Assembly: GCA_903813345.2 (NCBI GenBank)
Contig: CAIIXF020000008.1
Coordinates: forward strand, 18,586,822-18,650,821
DNA from: Owenia fusiformis
Lineage: Eukaryota > Annelida > Polychaeta > Sabellida > Oweniidae
Direction: 5' to 3'
Length of the DNA stretch: 64,000 bases
Part shown: positions 1-11,973 of the stretch, one piece after another
Position numbering within the stretch: position 1 is the stretch's first letter
Layout: each line of letters begins with the position of its first letter
The notes under the pieces: model-generated
What the model was told of the DNA's origin: nothing
The model's input: only the letters and a program-made list of their open reading frames with translations
Database searches by the model: none
Program-made: the position numbers and the translations under genes

Positions 1-3000
1 GTGTTCCCTCGACCCCAGAAACTCCCCCTCCCCCGGGATCACCCGGCTTTCCTCCCAGACTCAGGGCTATAGCATGTAAGTACATTATATGTAGCCTTAT
101 AACAAGTTTTACTATGTAAAGATCATACTTGATTGAAAATATTTATTATTGAATTTAAGTTGTTCAAAAGAATCATTTTCATGTATGTATTAACCTTTTC
201 CTTTTCTCCCCCAGCCACACAATATGGTTGATAGAATTAAGACCACTTACTTGAAGCTGGACTAAAATGTCTAAATTTTGTCAATTAACATCATCAGAGT
301 ATTATGCTTTAATTTAGTTCCATTAGATGGCATTAAGGGCAAGACGTGGGGACCAAGTACGATGGAACGACATCGCCACCACCACCATAGAGCACTACAA
401 TGGAGCAAGAGTGCCCCTAATCTCGATAAAACTCTCCGTCATGTCGGAGGACATTCCAATATTGGGGCGCTCCAGGAGTTAGGTGAGAGGTCGGAGGAAG
501 ATGACACGTCAGGTTTGTGATTGTGCCAAAAACAAAATGGCCGCCACTTTTTTTTACACCAGGTGGCAGCATGTGTGGTGTGGTATCTTTATGTCTTTAT
601 CAAGTTTCTGATTTACTTTATTTTATTTTTACCCCTTTTTAGTTAGATTTCTTTTTAGAAATGCCTTTTTTCACTGGCCAAGATGTCTTACATTGACAGC
701 TTACTGTACTCACTGTGTATGCTTATCATTGTGTCTTTGAACTGTACACAATTTTTTCATTATTGTAATTGTGGAATGGTTAATGGGCCTGGTGTTGGAT
801 CATTTTATCCTTAAATTTATTTTATTTATTTTTTATTTATTGTGATTGATATTCTGCTATTGTGGAGTCAAATTGATGTTTGCTAATGTAAATATATGAT
901 AATCAACATCAAAATACAAATACATTTTTTTCTATTTTCTTAAAATTTGAAATGTGACTATATTCTCCTGAAATAAGTACTGGTACATGTTTTTATTCAT
1001 ACTGTTTAACAAAAACTTCAACAAAAAAAAGTGTACTTTAGCCAGGATAAAGATACCAGTTCCTGTCAGATTAATACTGGGAGCTGTTTCTACCTTAGGA
1101 TATCAAGTTACATTATCCTACCACACGTATATGCCCTATGGTGTCTGTGTGAGATATGTAACTCAAATGAAAAAAATAATGAAGAAGAGCCTTGAATTAA
1201 TTATTGCTCACTTTACAATTGGATTCATTTGTAGTGACGTCAATCACATTTTCTCCCAAAGAAAAACCTCACATAAGCATCACAAGGGGCAACCTTTGAA
1301 GTTTCACATTGTCTCTCAAAGGAGAAACCTTTGAAGTTTCACATTGTCTCTCAAAGGAGAAACCTTTGAAGTTTCACATTGTCTCCCAAAGGAGAAACCT
1401 TTGAATTTTCACATTTTCTCTCAAAGGAGAAACCTTTGAAGTTTCACATTGTCTCCCAAAGGAGAAACCTTTGAAGTTTCACATTGTCTCTCAAAGGAGA
1501 AACCTCTAGTCTCACATTGTATCCTATAGGAAGCTGATAGTTCCCTGAAACTCCATCTTTAAAAATTTACATTTTAATTAAAATCTATTCTAACAAGTGT
1601 GTATTATAATAAACCTCTCTTTTAATAATTAGTATAAGAAAAGTTAACAAAAATTTGTGAATTACAATTTTTTTTGTTTTTCATAATATTGCCATGGTGA
1701 TGCTTGTCCATGATAAATAAATGAATTCCATAACTCTTAGAGTAATTACAGTAAAATATATTAGAGAAACGGCCTTTAAAGGGTGACGCATATCGTTTAG
1801 CAAATCGAACGCTCGTTTCTGGTGTTACTCACCGTTTAGTATAAAAGGCCCGATCCCGGAATAATACTCAAGGGTTCACAGGCTCGAGGTCGTTGTGTCA
1901 ACACCTCTAACTGTTATATAGCATAAGTATATTATAGATCGTCACATATTTATAAAACAGTGATTTTTATTTTGATTCCACATTTATGGGTGAAGTTTCA
2001 GGATCTTCTATTTGTGTATAATAAGGAAAAATTGACATCTAAATTTCCCCATAACGTAATAGCACACAGCTTGGTATATGAAATATCCTACAAATGAAAC
2101 AAAGCAGTTCTAATACAAAGATTTATATTGGCTGTTGTACATATTCTTTGAACGCAATCACTCTATGGATAATGTTTTCAAAATCATTATATACGGATTA
2201 CTTTATCTCAAAGACAATTTCAATAAACTGGATTTTACAGAACTCCCCTTATTTCTTAAAAATGGACTGATCCAGTCGATTCGCCTGGAGCCGCCATATT
2301 GTTTTTATACGGGATGCTTATCGGAACCCTTTAAAGGACAACTGAAATAGCTTTTCTCAACTTGCAGCTACAAAAATGTGGTTTTCTCCATTGTAAGCCC
2401 AACGTAGAGTTCTTGCGATAGCCATTATAAAATAAATGTAAGATAACTGCTAACGGTCATAGATAATGAAATAAAACTAACTGATCATTCAAATTGGCCC
2501 CCACGTGATTAGTAACGTCATATACAAAATATAGCTTTTGGTTTATTGGTTCCTAAGTAATCACAACATCACGACAACCATAGGATTGTTGTGTAAACAA
2601 ATAACAAAACATTTTGGCATTATGACGTCATGATCTAATGGACCAAAACAGGCCACGTGGGGATCAGAGAGGGAGATCACGTGGGGGCCAATAACGTCAC
2701 AACCAATTCAAATATTGCTTATTAAGCAGCTATAACGATCGTTAGAGTGAAATAATTTTCACACTACTGATGAGAAAACATGTCCAAATACATTTATCAA
2801 AAAATTATATTGATTCCTTTAGATTAAAAATACCATTTCATATCTGCTTTAAGGATTGATAAACTAGGACCCTTACACGTTGAGGTCCTAAATCCCCATG
2901 TAGTTCCACCTTAATTCACATTGGATTGAACTTAAGACACCATACCACTCAGTTTGTGGGCACTTTCACATCAACTTTACTCTGAGTCTTCTCTCCGAGT

Positions 3001-4881
3001 CTTCCTGTCAGTGAATGTCTCTGTGGGCATGTATACTGTAACCATAGTTACTTCACTTTGACTATTTTCATTTGGTGAATTAGGCAATTTGAAAATACCA
3101 GATTAACTAGTAGTTAAGATCACTAAATTTTATATAACTGATTAAAGAGATGGTCCAGGTCTAGATCTGGGTTTTCACTAATGACTCTGATTTTGATTAC
3201 AAATATCCCAAACTGGAAAGTGTGAAAATAGCAATGGTTACAGTACACTCTAAAGGCAGTGGAATAAGCCAGCAAAAAGTGGAGTATGCATGGCCTGAGA
3301 GACATTCTATGCAGGGTTTTACTACTATAATGTCTATATAACTGTGTGATCATACTCTACTCTTATTATCAAGTAAAATCATACTTGGTATTCTTTAAAA
3401 GTAAATATACATATCTAAATCTGATACTTCTGTAAAACTTTTTAATATATCATGCATGCAACTTTCACGAAATGGAATGTAGAATTATGTTCGCTGATGT
3501 ACATTATTTTGAGGCTACCACTAAAAGCCACAAATTTTAGTTTAGCAAATTTAACATGTAAGCATCATGTTATACAGTTTTTCATTCCAGCTTTGCATAA
3601 TTTCTTTCCACTGCTACAAATTGAGAATCTGATACAATAATCCTGTCGCTTATTTCAGATTATGAAGATGACGAATGGCCAGAGACCCCTGGTGAGGCAA
3701 AACAGAAACACATTCCGAGTACAAACGGTGATGATGGATTGGGGCGTAGTCAGAGCCTAAAACGTTATGCAGAGCGTAAACGTAGTGAGGTTGTGCTGTG
3801 TGGTATTGGTTCAATGCTTGCCTCAGTGGCAGTAGGTTTTGATATTAGATCAACATTAAACTCCTCTGTGCATCCCAACCTTCAGAGTGGGGACTCAGAT
3901 ACCAGGAAAAAAAGTCCCGGAGTTAGTATGAAACGAGATGCGTACTTAGCTGCAATGAGGGACAATTTCTTAGAACCGGAGGGAGATTATGCGAATTATC
4001 ATTACAGTAGCTCTGCCAGTTATCATAATACATATCACGGCCAGCAGAATCGCTATAGGCCTACTCCTAACTTTGACTATCCCATGAGGTTTACAGATGC
4101 TGGTGACTCTCCGAGGACAGGGCGTAATACCCCCTCGTCTCATACTACTACCCCCTCACCATCTCCTCGGCGATCAACAGACACGTCATCATCTAACGAG
4201 AACAATATGTTCGCATCAGTGTCACCTAGAGACATTAACAAAGAGAGAGAGTTTAGGTTTAATCGGTCCGGCTCATCAGACTCTCGGGTGTATCAGCGCC
4301 AGGCTTCAGACACAAGCTCAGTGTTTGAGACCCCTAAGGGCACCCCCAAGACAACCCCTCAAAGACAAGTTAAATTTGAGGATGGAGTCTCCCATAATCC
4401 ATATACCCACAGACGCTCACCATCTAATACCTCGAACACGTCAAGCCAGGACCTGAACCCGCGGGCGACCCCTGACTACCCTACTGACAAGTTCAATATC
4501 CCCTGTCCCCCACCACCCAGGCGACTCAGTAAGGACCTTATAGAACGCCCAACCACGTTAGATATTAATATCACCCCACGGCCTCGCCCCCAGGGCATTC
4601 TCAAATATCCCTCCCCCGCCCAGCAGACAACCCCCAAAACCAACACTCCCACCCCTGATAACACTAACATTAGTAACAGTGACTCGTCTTTCAAGTCAGC
4701 CAAGTCGCGTCTCAGCCCAGGTAGCACTCCCCCTCATATCGTACAGGAGAAAACCCTCCTAGATATTGACGTTGAGGGGCAAAGTGCGGACAATACTGCT
4801 CCTCTTGTGAGGCCTAAGCAACACCTGGGCGCCCAACAGAGGCGGCCGTCTGTCTCAGAGCTGGAGAGAGAGTTCTTATAG
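1..4881 (+). CDS. MLK: Mixed-lineage kinase (MAP3K9/10/11/21-like), C-terminal exons, 5' end outside window
   Basis: Three exons are visible: 1-75 (partial, third frame), 318 or 327-512, and 3659-4881. MLKs are cytosolic MAP3Ks that activate MKK4/7-JNK signalling. The SH3, kinase, leucine-zipper and CRIB parts must lie left of the window; only the Pro/Ser/Thr-rich tail is here. Family evidence is the conserved GKTWGPS motif followed by WSKSAPNL in exon 2, and in the last exon a hydrophobic block around VVLCGIGSMLASVAVGFD, then RPTTLDINITPRPRP and, near the end, TLLDIDVEGQSADNTAPL. All are recognisable in vertebrate MAP3K9/10 tails. Exon 2 ends in phase 1 (donor at 513) and joins exon 3 to give DYEDDEWPE. 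A His-rich run follows TMER in exon 2. Which vertebrate paralogue is closest cannot be decided from the tail. Confidence 0.85.
1250..1525. repeat. 35-bp minisatellite
   Basis: Six or seven head-to-tail copies of a 35-bp unit (core TTGAAGTTTCACATTGTC, then TCTCAAAGGAGAAACC). Copies differ by one to three bases and decay at both ends. It lies wholly within an MLK intron. Confidence 0.9.
2493..2692. mobile_element. MITE-like inverted-repeat element
   Basis: ATTGGCCCCCACGTGAT at 2493-2509 is matched in inverse orientation by ATCACGTGGGGGCCAAT at 2676-2692. A further GCCACGTGGGG word lies inside at about 2652. At 200 bp and without coding capacity, it fits a non-autonomous DNA transposon. No clear target duplication was found. 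Confidence 0.6.
3659..4881 (+). CDS. MLK: MLK terminal coding exon
   Basis: The acceptor is TTATTTCAG at 3650-3658 and the frame stays open to TAG at 4879-4881. The encoded ~407 residues are rich in Ser, Thr and Pro with many SP and TP sites, typical of the phosphorylated MLK tail. Conserved blocks are the GIGSMLASVAVGFD segment near the start, RPTTLDINITPRPRP in the middle, and LLDIDVEGQ about 40 residues before the end. The protein ends in SELEREFL, resembling the acidic/aromatic ends of vertebrate MAP3K9. Confidence 0.85.
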
Positions 4882-6943
4882 CCATACACTACATTGAACA
4901 TTGTCTATGCAACATCCTCCTCGGCAAAGCAACTTTACATAAACATAATGGATGAATCACTCTTGATAAAATAATTCAAATCTACTGGAAGCAACTAGAC
5001 AGTTTGCTAAATGTGTCTTGGAAAACACTTTAATCTGGTTCAGCCATAACAAAATACCTTTAAATTGGCCAACTTCTTTGTTTTAAAAAATGTTCATTCC
5101 ACATGAAAATTATTTAGCTTAATTTTTTCAATATTTTAAAGACAGTGGTTGAAAGACCAACTCTTTACTGCGAATATAACTCTTAGAATATTGTACATAA
5201 TTTCAATAGTTCACCTTGACCTACTGGTGAAAGAAGTTGATCAGAGGAGAAGGGTCCAGGGTCCTATAAACTACATCTCATACTGTTCATGTACCAAGTT
5301 ATTTTCCCTTTGCACATGAAGCATTTGAATGTTGCATAGACATTTGTTCAATATCTATATTGGCCAGTAGGAAATCGTGTACATTGAGTTAGAAGGCACA
5401 AATATATTTGTATATATTTTTGTTCAATTCACCGGGTAACTTAATTCTGTACATTATATCTCAGGTTGAAGATTTATGTGCATTCTGTGTATGTGCATTT
5501 AGCAAAAATGCATGTTATGTGCATTCAACAAATGTGTATTGTATACATGTATGTGTATTGTATACATTTGGCATACTTGTGTATTTTGTGTACATTCGGC
5601 TTTGTTATGTCCATTTAATATACATACTGTACTCCTAGTAATTTTTGTGTGCTACTATACATGTACTTTGTGAGTTTTGGAAAATCCGCAAAATATAATA
5701 GCTGTGAAATCCCATTGGTTTTCATTCATGAAATATAATAGTCACGAAATTCCTGGAAATTAATTTCACTCAATAAATGACAATATTTTCATCCAGCGCT
5801 GGTTCATCAAAGGTATGAAGGATCTTTTTTTTCTTAAACTTTATTTCTGGTTTCAAATATTTTAATCAGAGAAATTAGAAAAAGCTGGAAAAATTTTCAG
5901 AAGTCACAAATCTGTGGAAATTAATAGCCGTAAAATTTTGAAAAACTGAAATAAGCGAAAATTTATTGCTGCAAAATATCAAAATCACAAAAACGCGAAA
6001 TATAATAGCGATAAATATTAGTTGGAGTACAGTACATGTTTTATGTGCATTTTTCACACGTGTGTATTCTGTGTTACTGTACACTCCAAAACCATTACTG
6101 GATTATCTAGTGTATGCACTCAGTTGTTGTACTGATGTGTCTAGCATTATGAAAGAAATATTGTTTCAAGACAAAATAGCTGTTGATTAATATGTTTTGA
6201 AATGACCCTGAAATTATTGTAGGAATGGGCCTTTTTTGACTTGATCTGTGTGTACTCTAATATGTTCAGTTTACAACACATTTTCTTAAAAGTCCTATTA
6301 TATTTCTAAATGCAGATACTGTCTAACATAGGTTAGCTATTTCCACTTGTATGTAAACATGATGAATATAAACACTTATTGTAAGAGCATTTTTTCCTTT
6401 AATGTGCATGTACAGCTGTGTATGAAATGGAGAAATCCCAAGTAGCTGGTGTTGTTCAATTTTTAATAGCTTATGAATAATGGTGTCAGGCCCAAGATAA
6501 TTCTGAGCTATTCAAAAGATTGAATAGAGCCTAGCCACAAGGAATTCCTATTCAGACCAATCGTCTACTATTCCAAGTAGTTCTTGTGGATTTATCTAAC
6601 ATAAGATTTCTGTTAAATAAACCCAAGCTTGAAACAAAATGCCATGATTAAACTGTATTTAAAACAGCTGTTGGAAGTTGACAGGGATCTTTACGTACAT
6701 GTTTATTGTAATGAATTCTTGATATCCATTTCACAACAAGAAGAGTATGTTTGTAACTTTTGAAGATTGGCATATTTGAGAAAGTAATTATGACCTAAAT
6801 GTATGCTATTTCAATTTCATTCTTGATTTTAGTACTTGTCAACTTATTGAAGATCCTATGATGTCATTGAAACTGAAAATGATACACACAGAAGTATAAT
6901 ACCCTCTTTGGCTTTAGTTTTGTCTTATTTTTGGATCCTGGCT

Positions 6944-7009
6944 ACTCCCCTGCTAGTATATCATGTCTCCCCTGCTAGTATATCATGTCTCCCCTGCTAG
7001 TATATCATG
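6944..7009. repeat. 22-bp tandem repeat, three copies
   Basis: Three nearly perfect copies of a 22-bp unit containing CTCCCCTGCTAGTATATCAT, head to tail. Confidence 0.9.
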
Positions 7010-9207
7010 TAAAGCCTGTTAGGAATTTATATAGTGGAAGACTTGTATATATCTAAATGATGGCATTTATGAGAGATAGTATAATAATATATATACGGAC
7101 ATTTTTTACCTACTTCTACATTGCTTGTGGCTGTTTAAAAAAGTTCCACTTGAGTTGGCCACAGTTGGCTACAGTTGAGCCTGTTAAATTGAACACCTTT
7201 GCGAGTCCATATGCTATAAGCTAAATATAAAATAATCTAGATTTGTAGTTTTGGTATTCATTGTAATAAGTAATTCATCAATCTGTCATAGTTATATAAA
7301 AAAAGCATAAATCTTTCCAGTTTCCAAGTGTTCAATTTAACAATTGTTCTGTATATAGCTGGCTGGACAACTGACTCAGAATTGCTTTCACACAAGTAAA
7401 ATATTAAAGTGGTCAGATTCCTTTTGTAAAATATGGTGGAAGAATGGACTAAAGAGGCAATATGCTAATCTTTACAAAATATGCTCACGCCGAGTGATCG
7501 GACAATAGGGAGTTAAAGCAATGTTTTTCCCAACTTTAACGTCAATGGAAAATAATTAAGCGATGCATTTGGATGTGCGATTGGTCATACATATACCGCA
7601 GGTTTGTGTTTCGATTTTATATGAAAGCTTAAACTCCCTATTGTCAAAATGAATGGAGGGGGAGCAGGCGATTTCTGTTTAAAATGGTCTCTGATGATGC
7701 ACTGCTCTTCCCTTTCCAATGGTAAGAAAATTCATCAAATCTGTAACATTTATCTTTCAGGAGAAAATTTAGGGGCGTGATGCTTATCTTTACAATTTTT
7801 TCAAATTAAGTTTGAACTTTTAAGATTGTTTCATATCAAGTACCTCTGAATACAAAATTTTGTAAATATTTGCATATTGCCAATTTAACATAGTGTAGTA
7901 CACAGGGATGAAGTCGCCAATCTGAAGCATTTTAAGGCATACACACGTACGTGCACTTTAAGAGGAATGCATTCCATTTGCTCACGTGCAGGTGCCTTGC
8001 TAAATGAATGTACATGTATAGTTTGGTGTAAATTAAATTCTCACATAGTAATATATATGTATACATAATGTAAAAGGAAACATAGCCTCGTCTCAAATCT
8101 CATCTTCCCTCCTAGAGAAAGAGAGGTTCGTGGGGCTTGATGCAGGGCTATGTAGGTCCTTGGTAGGATACGCTGCCATTTGAGCTCGATTGAGCTAGAT
8201 GTCTGAAGGTTTACTGCCTTTAGACATGTATAATACCCCTACACCAGTGTCTGTTGTTAATGAATACAAGTCATTTTATGTCTTTCTATTGTATATGTGT
8301 ATAGAACATGTACAATATCAATGTATTTGATCAAAGTCGAGCGTGCGTTCAAAACCAGTGCTATGTGAGTTATTCTTTGTATTTTGCAGTAAACTCACTA
8401 CTCGGCCATGTTGAATAATATTTATCTAAGCTACAACCATTTCACCAATATCATTATTTATTTCGTATGTCAATTTCTGTAATATATGGTTTGTACAGTG
8501 TAATATACCCTTTTAGAGAATAAAACATGGTTCCTGATGATACACTGCTCTTCCCTTTCCAATGGTATTTGCTGATGTATCAACATGATTGGGGGTCTGT
8601 TATGATATCTTGGGTTCCCTTATAGGCCTACCTCTCTCATATTGAATCGATTTCTGTAGGTCTTGTTGAGAATAAACATCATCCAACTTGAGAATGGAAA
8701 ATCATAAAAATGGGGATATCTTGATCATTCTGAACGAGTGAACAATGTATAGGCTAATGAAAAATTCACACCCAGCTTAACAGTGGGACGATACTGAATA
8801 TTCTTAAAGAGTATAATAAAGTTTGAACCCTGTAATGTAACTGTTGGAATGTGAAGATGTAGTTGTAATGGAGGAATGGGAATATGTGGTGAAATTTATG
8901 CCCCAGTCACATTTGTACGACAATTGTACGGCAGCTGTAGCTTCCCGAAAAGATAAATATGCAGCATAAAATATAGGCTAGGGATAATCAGTACGTAAGC
9001 TATGGCTGCTGTATGCCCGTTGTAGAGCAAATGAGACTGAGGCTTTAGTCACCCAGGACACCTTAGTGCATCTCCTTGTCTTATGATATCTCAGTTGTAT
9101 AGATTATCTGTCACAGAATGTAGATTCAGTAAATAGTTTGTTTTCTTTCTTGCATATTGTTTCAGCATACTGAAAATGATTATGTTACCAAATTTATATT
9201 TTATAAG

Positions 9208-9641
9208 GGACATTCCTTTACTGCACTGAAAACATGAATGTAGATTGATATAGCAAATCTCTAGAACATGCTTTTGAAAGTTTCAAGTTTATGTTACAGA
9301 CAACATGCCCATAGCCAGGGGGGGTTGGAGGGTTTAAGTGACCCCCCTGGCCAAAACTTCTTTCAAAATCATGCAGTTTTTCACCAATCTGAGCACTTTT
9401 CAAGTCCTGTGTACAGGCCAGGATAACTTTTCATATACATGTATAACAGATTAATTTGCTATGTGAAAAAAAGTCTAAAATGTTATTTCAAAATGATTTA
9501 GATTCTACTTATATTGTTTATATTTTTCAAATCATGTGTTGTTTAAAAATGTATTCATTGATGAGAAAGGATGAAAATTTCTTGACGCATCTACTTCTCA
9601 TTCTCTGTTATGTTTTCAGTGCAGTACATTAGGAATGTTCC
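9208..9641. mobile_element. MITE with ~30-bp terminal inverted repeats
   Basis: The left end GGACATTCCTTTACTGCACTGAAAACAT (9208-9235) is matched inversely by the right end at 9610-9641 (TTTTCAGTGCAGTACATT...GGAATGTTCC). The 434-bp element is non-coding; the short frames inside it are incidental. Confidence 0.7.
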
Positions 9642-10638
9642 GATTGTTGTCGTGTTTTAAGTACATGTATACTTGTTTCTTGTCCCATTCTATGCAGAGA
9701 ATTTCACGTTTCAAGTAATGATTCCATTCATCCGGATATTTACATAAATGGAGAGATATTGCACAAGGAAATTTCTTAAAACTGAATTTCTCTGCAAGGG
9801 TTTTTCATGTGTGGTTGAGTTGTAGATTTATATTGACTTGTTCTTTTAGAATGTTTTTTTAGTCCCCTTACAAATAATTTCACACCAGTTAAATCTCTCA
9901 AGTTTTCACCCTCAGAACAGGGTCTCGAAGTCCAGAATATCTTCTTTCTCTTAATAGGGAGAACTTATACTGAACATCTGAAAGTTGTTCTCTCATAATT
10001 TCGTTGATATTTTGCAAAAATTAAGATTGACATATTGAAATTTTTTGTAAGGGCCAACCATACATGGAGTCCTCAATCAAGAATTTTCCTTGGTGAAGGA
10101 AGTTTGTAGAAATACTGTACAAAAATGGAAAATAAATTTTATAGAAAATTTATTCTGTTTGCATTTTGTTACTTATAATATGAAAAATTATATATAGAGC
10201 AATCTAGTTGTGATTTTACTTATCTAGTCTTGCCTCAGATAGAATTATAAAAACTGCCCATATAACATAATACTCAAGGCGATGAATTTGTCAAGGTTTA
10301 AAACTGACAAGGATTATTTGAATTGAACAACTGCATTTATAGTTCACAAAGTAAAATTGTCATATGCTGTCCTTCATTCTGGTTGTAATTCTATCTACAG
10401 TTATCTTCATGATCTTACACAGTTTCTCTCTCAAAAGGGTGTGAAATTCTTATTTTACCTGATTTGGTCAAAAATTAATTATGAACATATTTGTAAGAAT
10501 ACATGTTCCTTGAAAGTATCGTTTAACTTTCAATTATATTATATACAAATGTATTGCATGACACCTGCTAATGCCAAGGCAGTCATTATCCAATAATATT
10601 ATGATAACACCATTCCTTGAAATACTAATGCTGATTTC

Positions 10639-11502
10639 TTATTTGGCACCCAATGGAAAGTTAAAATATTTATTTCCAGTCTTACACTTTAATTCTGTTA
10701 CATTGAAGGTCAAAACCTCTGGATTATCAACCATAAATTCATCAAGTTTTTCTTGCAGATTTTTTTTAGTTTCTGGTGTCAATTTATTAAGACTTTCTCC
10801 CAGACTCCAAGCTATACTCATATGTAAGGATGGCTCCTTGTAGTACTCCCGTAGATTATACTCGACCAGGGCAGAATCAACAGTGTGTACCATTTTACAC
10901 AGCATATCATGGCCGACTGTCACAGCAAGTGAAAGAAAACTTCTTGTTTTTTCATCATTGGTATAACAGTTCACGGCATCCATTGTGATGTATGTACTAT
11001 CGTGTGATGCTAATTTCTTCCGCAATGAGTTGACGAGAGGTTTTATCCAATGATGACGGATAACAAACGTATGGGAGAGACTTATATGGAATTCCTCCAT
11101 TGCATGGGTTTCACATTCTGGGATCATCTCCAATAATTCATCTACAAATTCTCGAAATTCTTCATCTGCTTCAAATGGGACATGTACATAAGTGGCCCAA
11201 TTACCCCGCTCATGAGCAAAAGATCGCACCCTGCCACTATGATCACATGAATCTATGACATCATCAATGGATCTATCTCCATACATCTGCTGTATTCCTA
11301 AAGGCACTGAGGGTAATCTTTCACCACCATTCTGAGAATTTTTTTTACGCTTGGCTTCACCGTCATCTTCACTTCCCACCAGGAGTTTCCTCTTAGTGAC
11401 ATCATTTTCCTTTGTGACACCATTATCCTTTGTGACATCATCATCCTTTGTGACATCATCACAGGATTCTTCAGAATCAGAATATGTGACCAAAGACATC
11501 AC
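10639..11502 (-). CDS. USB1: U6 snRNA phosphodiesterase USB1 (Mpn1), single exon
   Basis: USB1 is a nuclear 3'-5' exoribonuclease of the 2H phosphoesterase family. It trims the U6 snRNA oligo(U) tail and leaves a 2',3'-cyclic phosphate. The 287-aa product has both catalytic HxS motifs: H139-I-S141 in EFHISLSHT and H227-M-S229 in SLHMSIAW. Their spacing of 88 residues is that of human USB1 (H120/H208). Other family blocks present are GRVRSFAHERGNWATYVHVP (91-110), YTNDEKTRSFL and CKTGNKYFNFPL at the C terminus. The N-terminal tail is acidic and disordered with four DVTK/GVTK repeats (residues 16-37). The gene is one uninterrupted frame, whereas human USB1 has several introns. It lies on the same strand as PET117, 471 bp downstream of it. 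ATG-ATG at the start leaves the first Met ambiguous by one codon. Confidence 0.95.
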   Translation of the reverse strand: MMSLVTYSDSEESCDDVTKDDDVTKDNGVTKENDVTKRKLLVGSEDDGEAKRKKNSQNGGERLPSVPLGIQQMYGDRSIDDVIDSCDHSGRVRSFAHERGNWATYVHVPFEADEEFREFVDELLEMIPECETHAMEEFHISLSHTFVIRHHWIKPLVNSLRKKLASHDSTYITMDAVNCYTNDEKTRSFLSLAVTVGHDMLCKMVHTVDSALVEYNLREYYKEPSLHMSIAWSLGESLNKLTPETKKNLQEKLDEFMVDNPEVLTFNVTELKCKTGNKYFNFPLGAK

Positions 11503-11913
11503 ATTTCTTTAAATGTCTATATTTTCAAAAACTCTCATTCCCATCCAGATTCAAATGTCATATGTTGTCAACTTCACTTTTATCCTGAAATATAAAATCA
11601 ACAGTTTAAGAGCAAGAAAATACAAATATTTTGCTCTAAAAGGTTCTGAATATTCAAATATTTCAATTTGCCAAAATTTCACCATTCCCTCATGGGAAAG
11701 GTGACAACCAAAATATCAAACACATTTATATTATTTCATGCAAAAATTGTTGAATTACGTGAATTTTACAAGCTATACATGTACTCAGCTTTGTCTCTTT
11801 CCTTTTATCCTTTACTGCCCCCTTACAATATTAACCAGGTTCCTAAGGAAAATTCAATCAAAACCGAACGCTTTTAGCCACGTCCAAGCATGCTCAACTT
11901 GAATTGAATGATT

Positions 11914-11919
11914 TTTATT
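11914..11919 (-). terminator. PET117: Poly(A) signal of PET117
   Basis: AATAAA on the minus strand, 54 bases after the PET117 stop codon and before the USB1 start. This supports PET117 and USB1 being separate transcripts. Confidence 0.6.
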
Positions 11920-11973
11920 GAACTGCTGAATAAGTCATGTCCAATTATATGTAAATAACACTTTTAATAATAC

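Larger units (their letters stand above)
513..3658 (+). other. MLK intron with minisatellite and MITE
   Basis: This intron of 3.1 kb has donor GTTTGT and acceptor TTTCAG. It contains a 35-bp minisatellite (about 1250-1525) and an inverted-repeat element (2493-2692). The short reading frames within it show no recognisable domain, and I see no nested gene. Confidence 0.7.
4882..10638. other. MLK 3' region and intergenic DNA without a recognised gene
   Basis: I see no supportable coding exon here. AATAAA occurs at 5772-5777 and again further on, so the MLK 3' UTR could be long. The stretch contains GTGCATT-rich sequence (5460-5640), a 22-bp triplicate at 6944-7009, a 38-bp segment present twice (about 7684-7721 and 8530-8567), and a MITE at 9208-9641. 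Confidence 0.5.

Noticed and set aside
987-1334. 115-codon plus-strand frame in the MLK intron
   Set aside because: It runs into the 35-bp minisatellite, has no recognised domain and lacks splice signals joining it to MLK.
1250-1525. CRISPR-like array
   Set aside because: The units are contiguous 35-mers without unique spacers, inside a eukaryotic intron: a minisatellite.
4476-4727. 83-codon minus-strand frame
   Set aside because: Complement of the Pro/Ser-rich MLK tail; the plus-strand frame has the conserved MLK blocks.
11513-11877. Short plus-strand frames between USB1 and PET117
   Set aside because: AT-rich, no domain, and located in the intergenic spacer and the 3' region of PET117.
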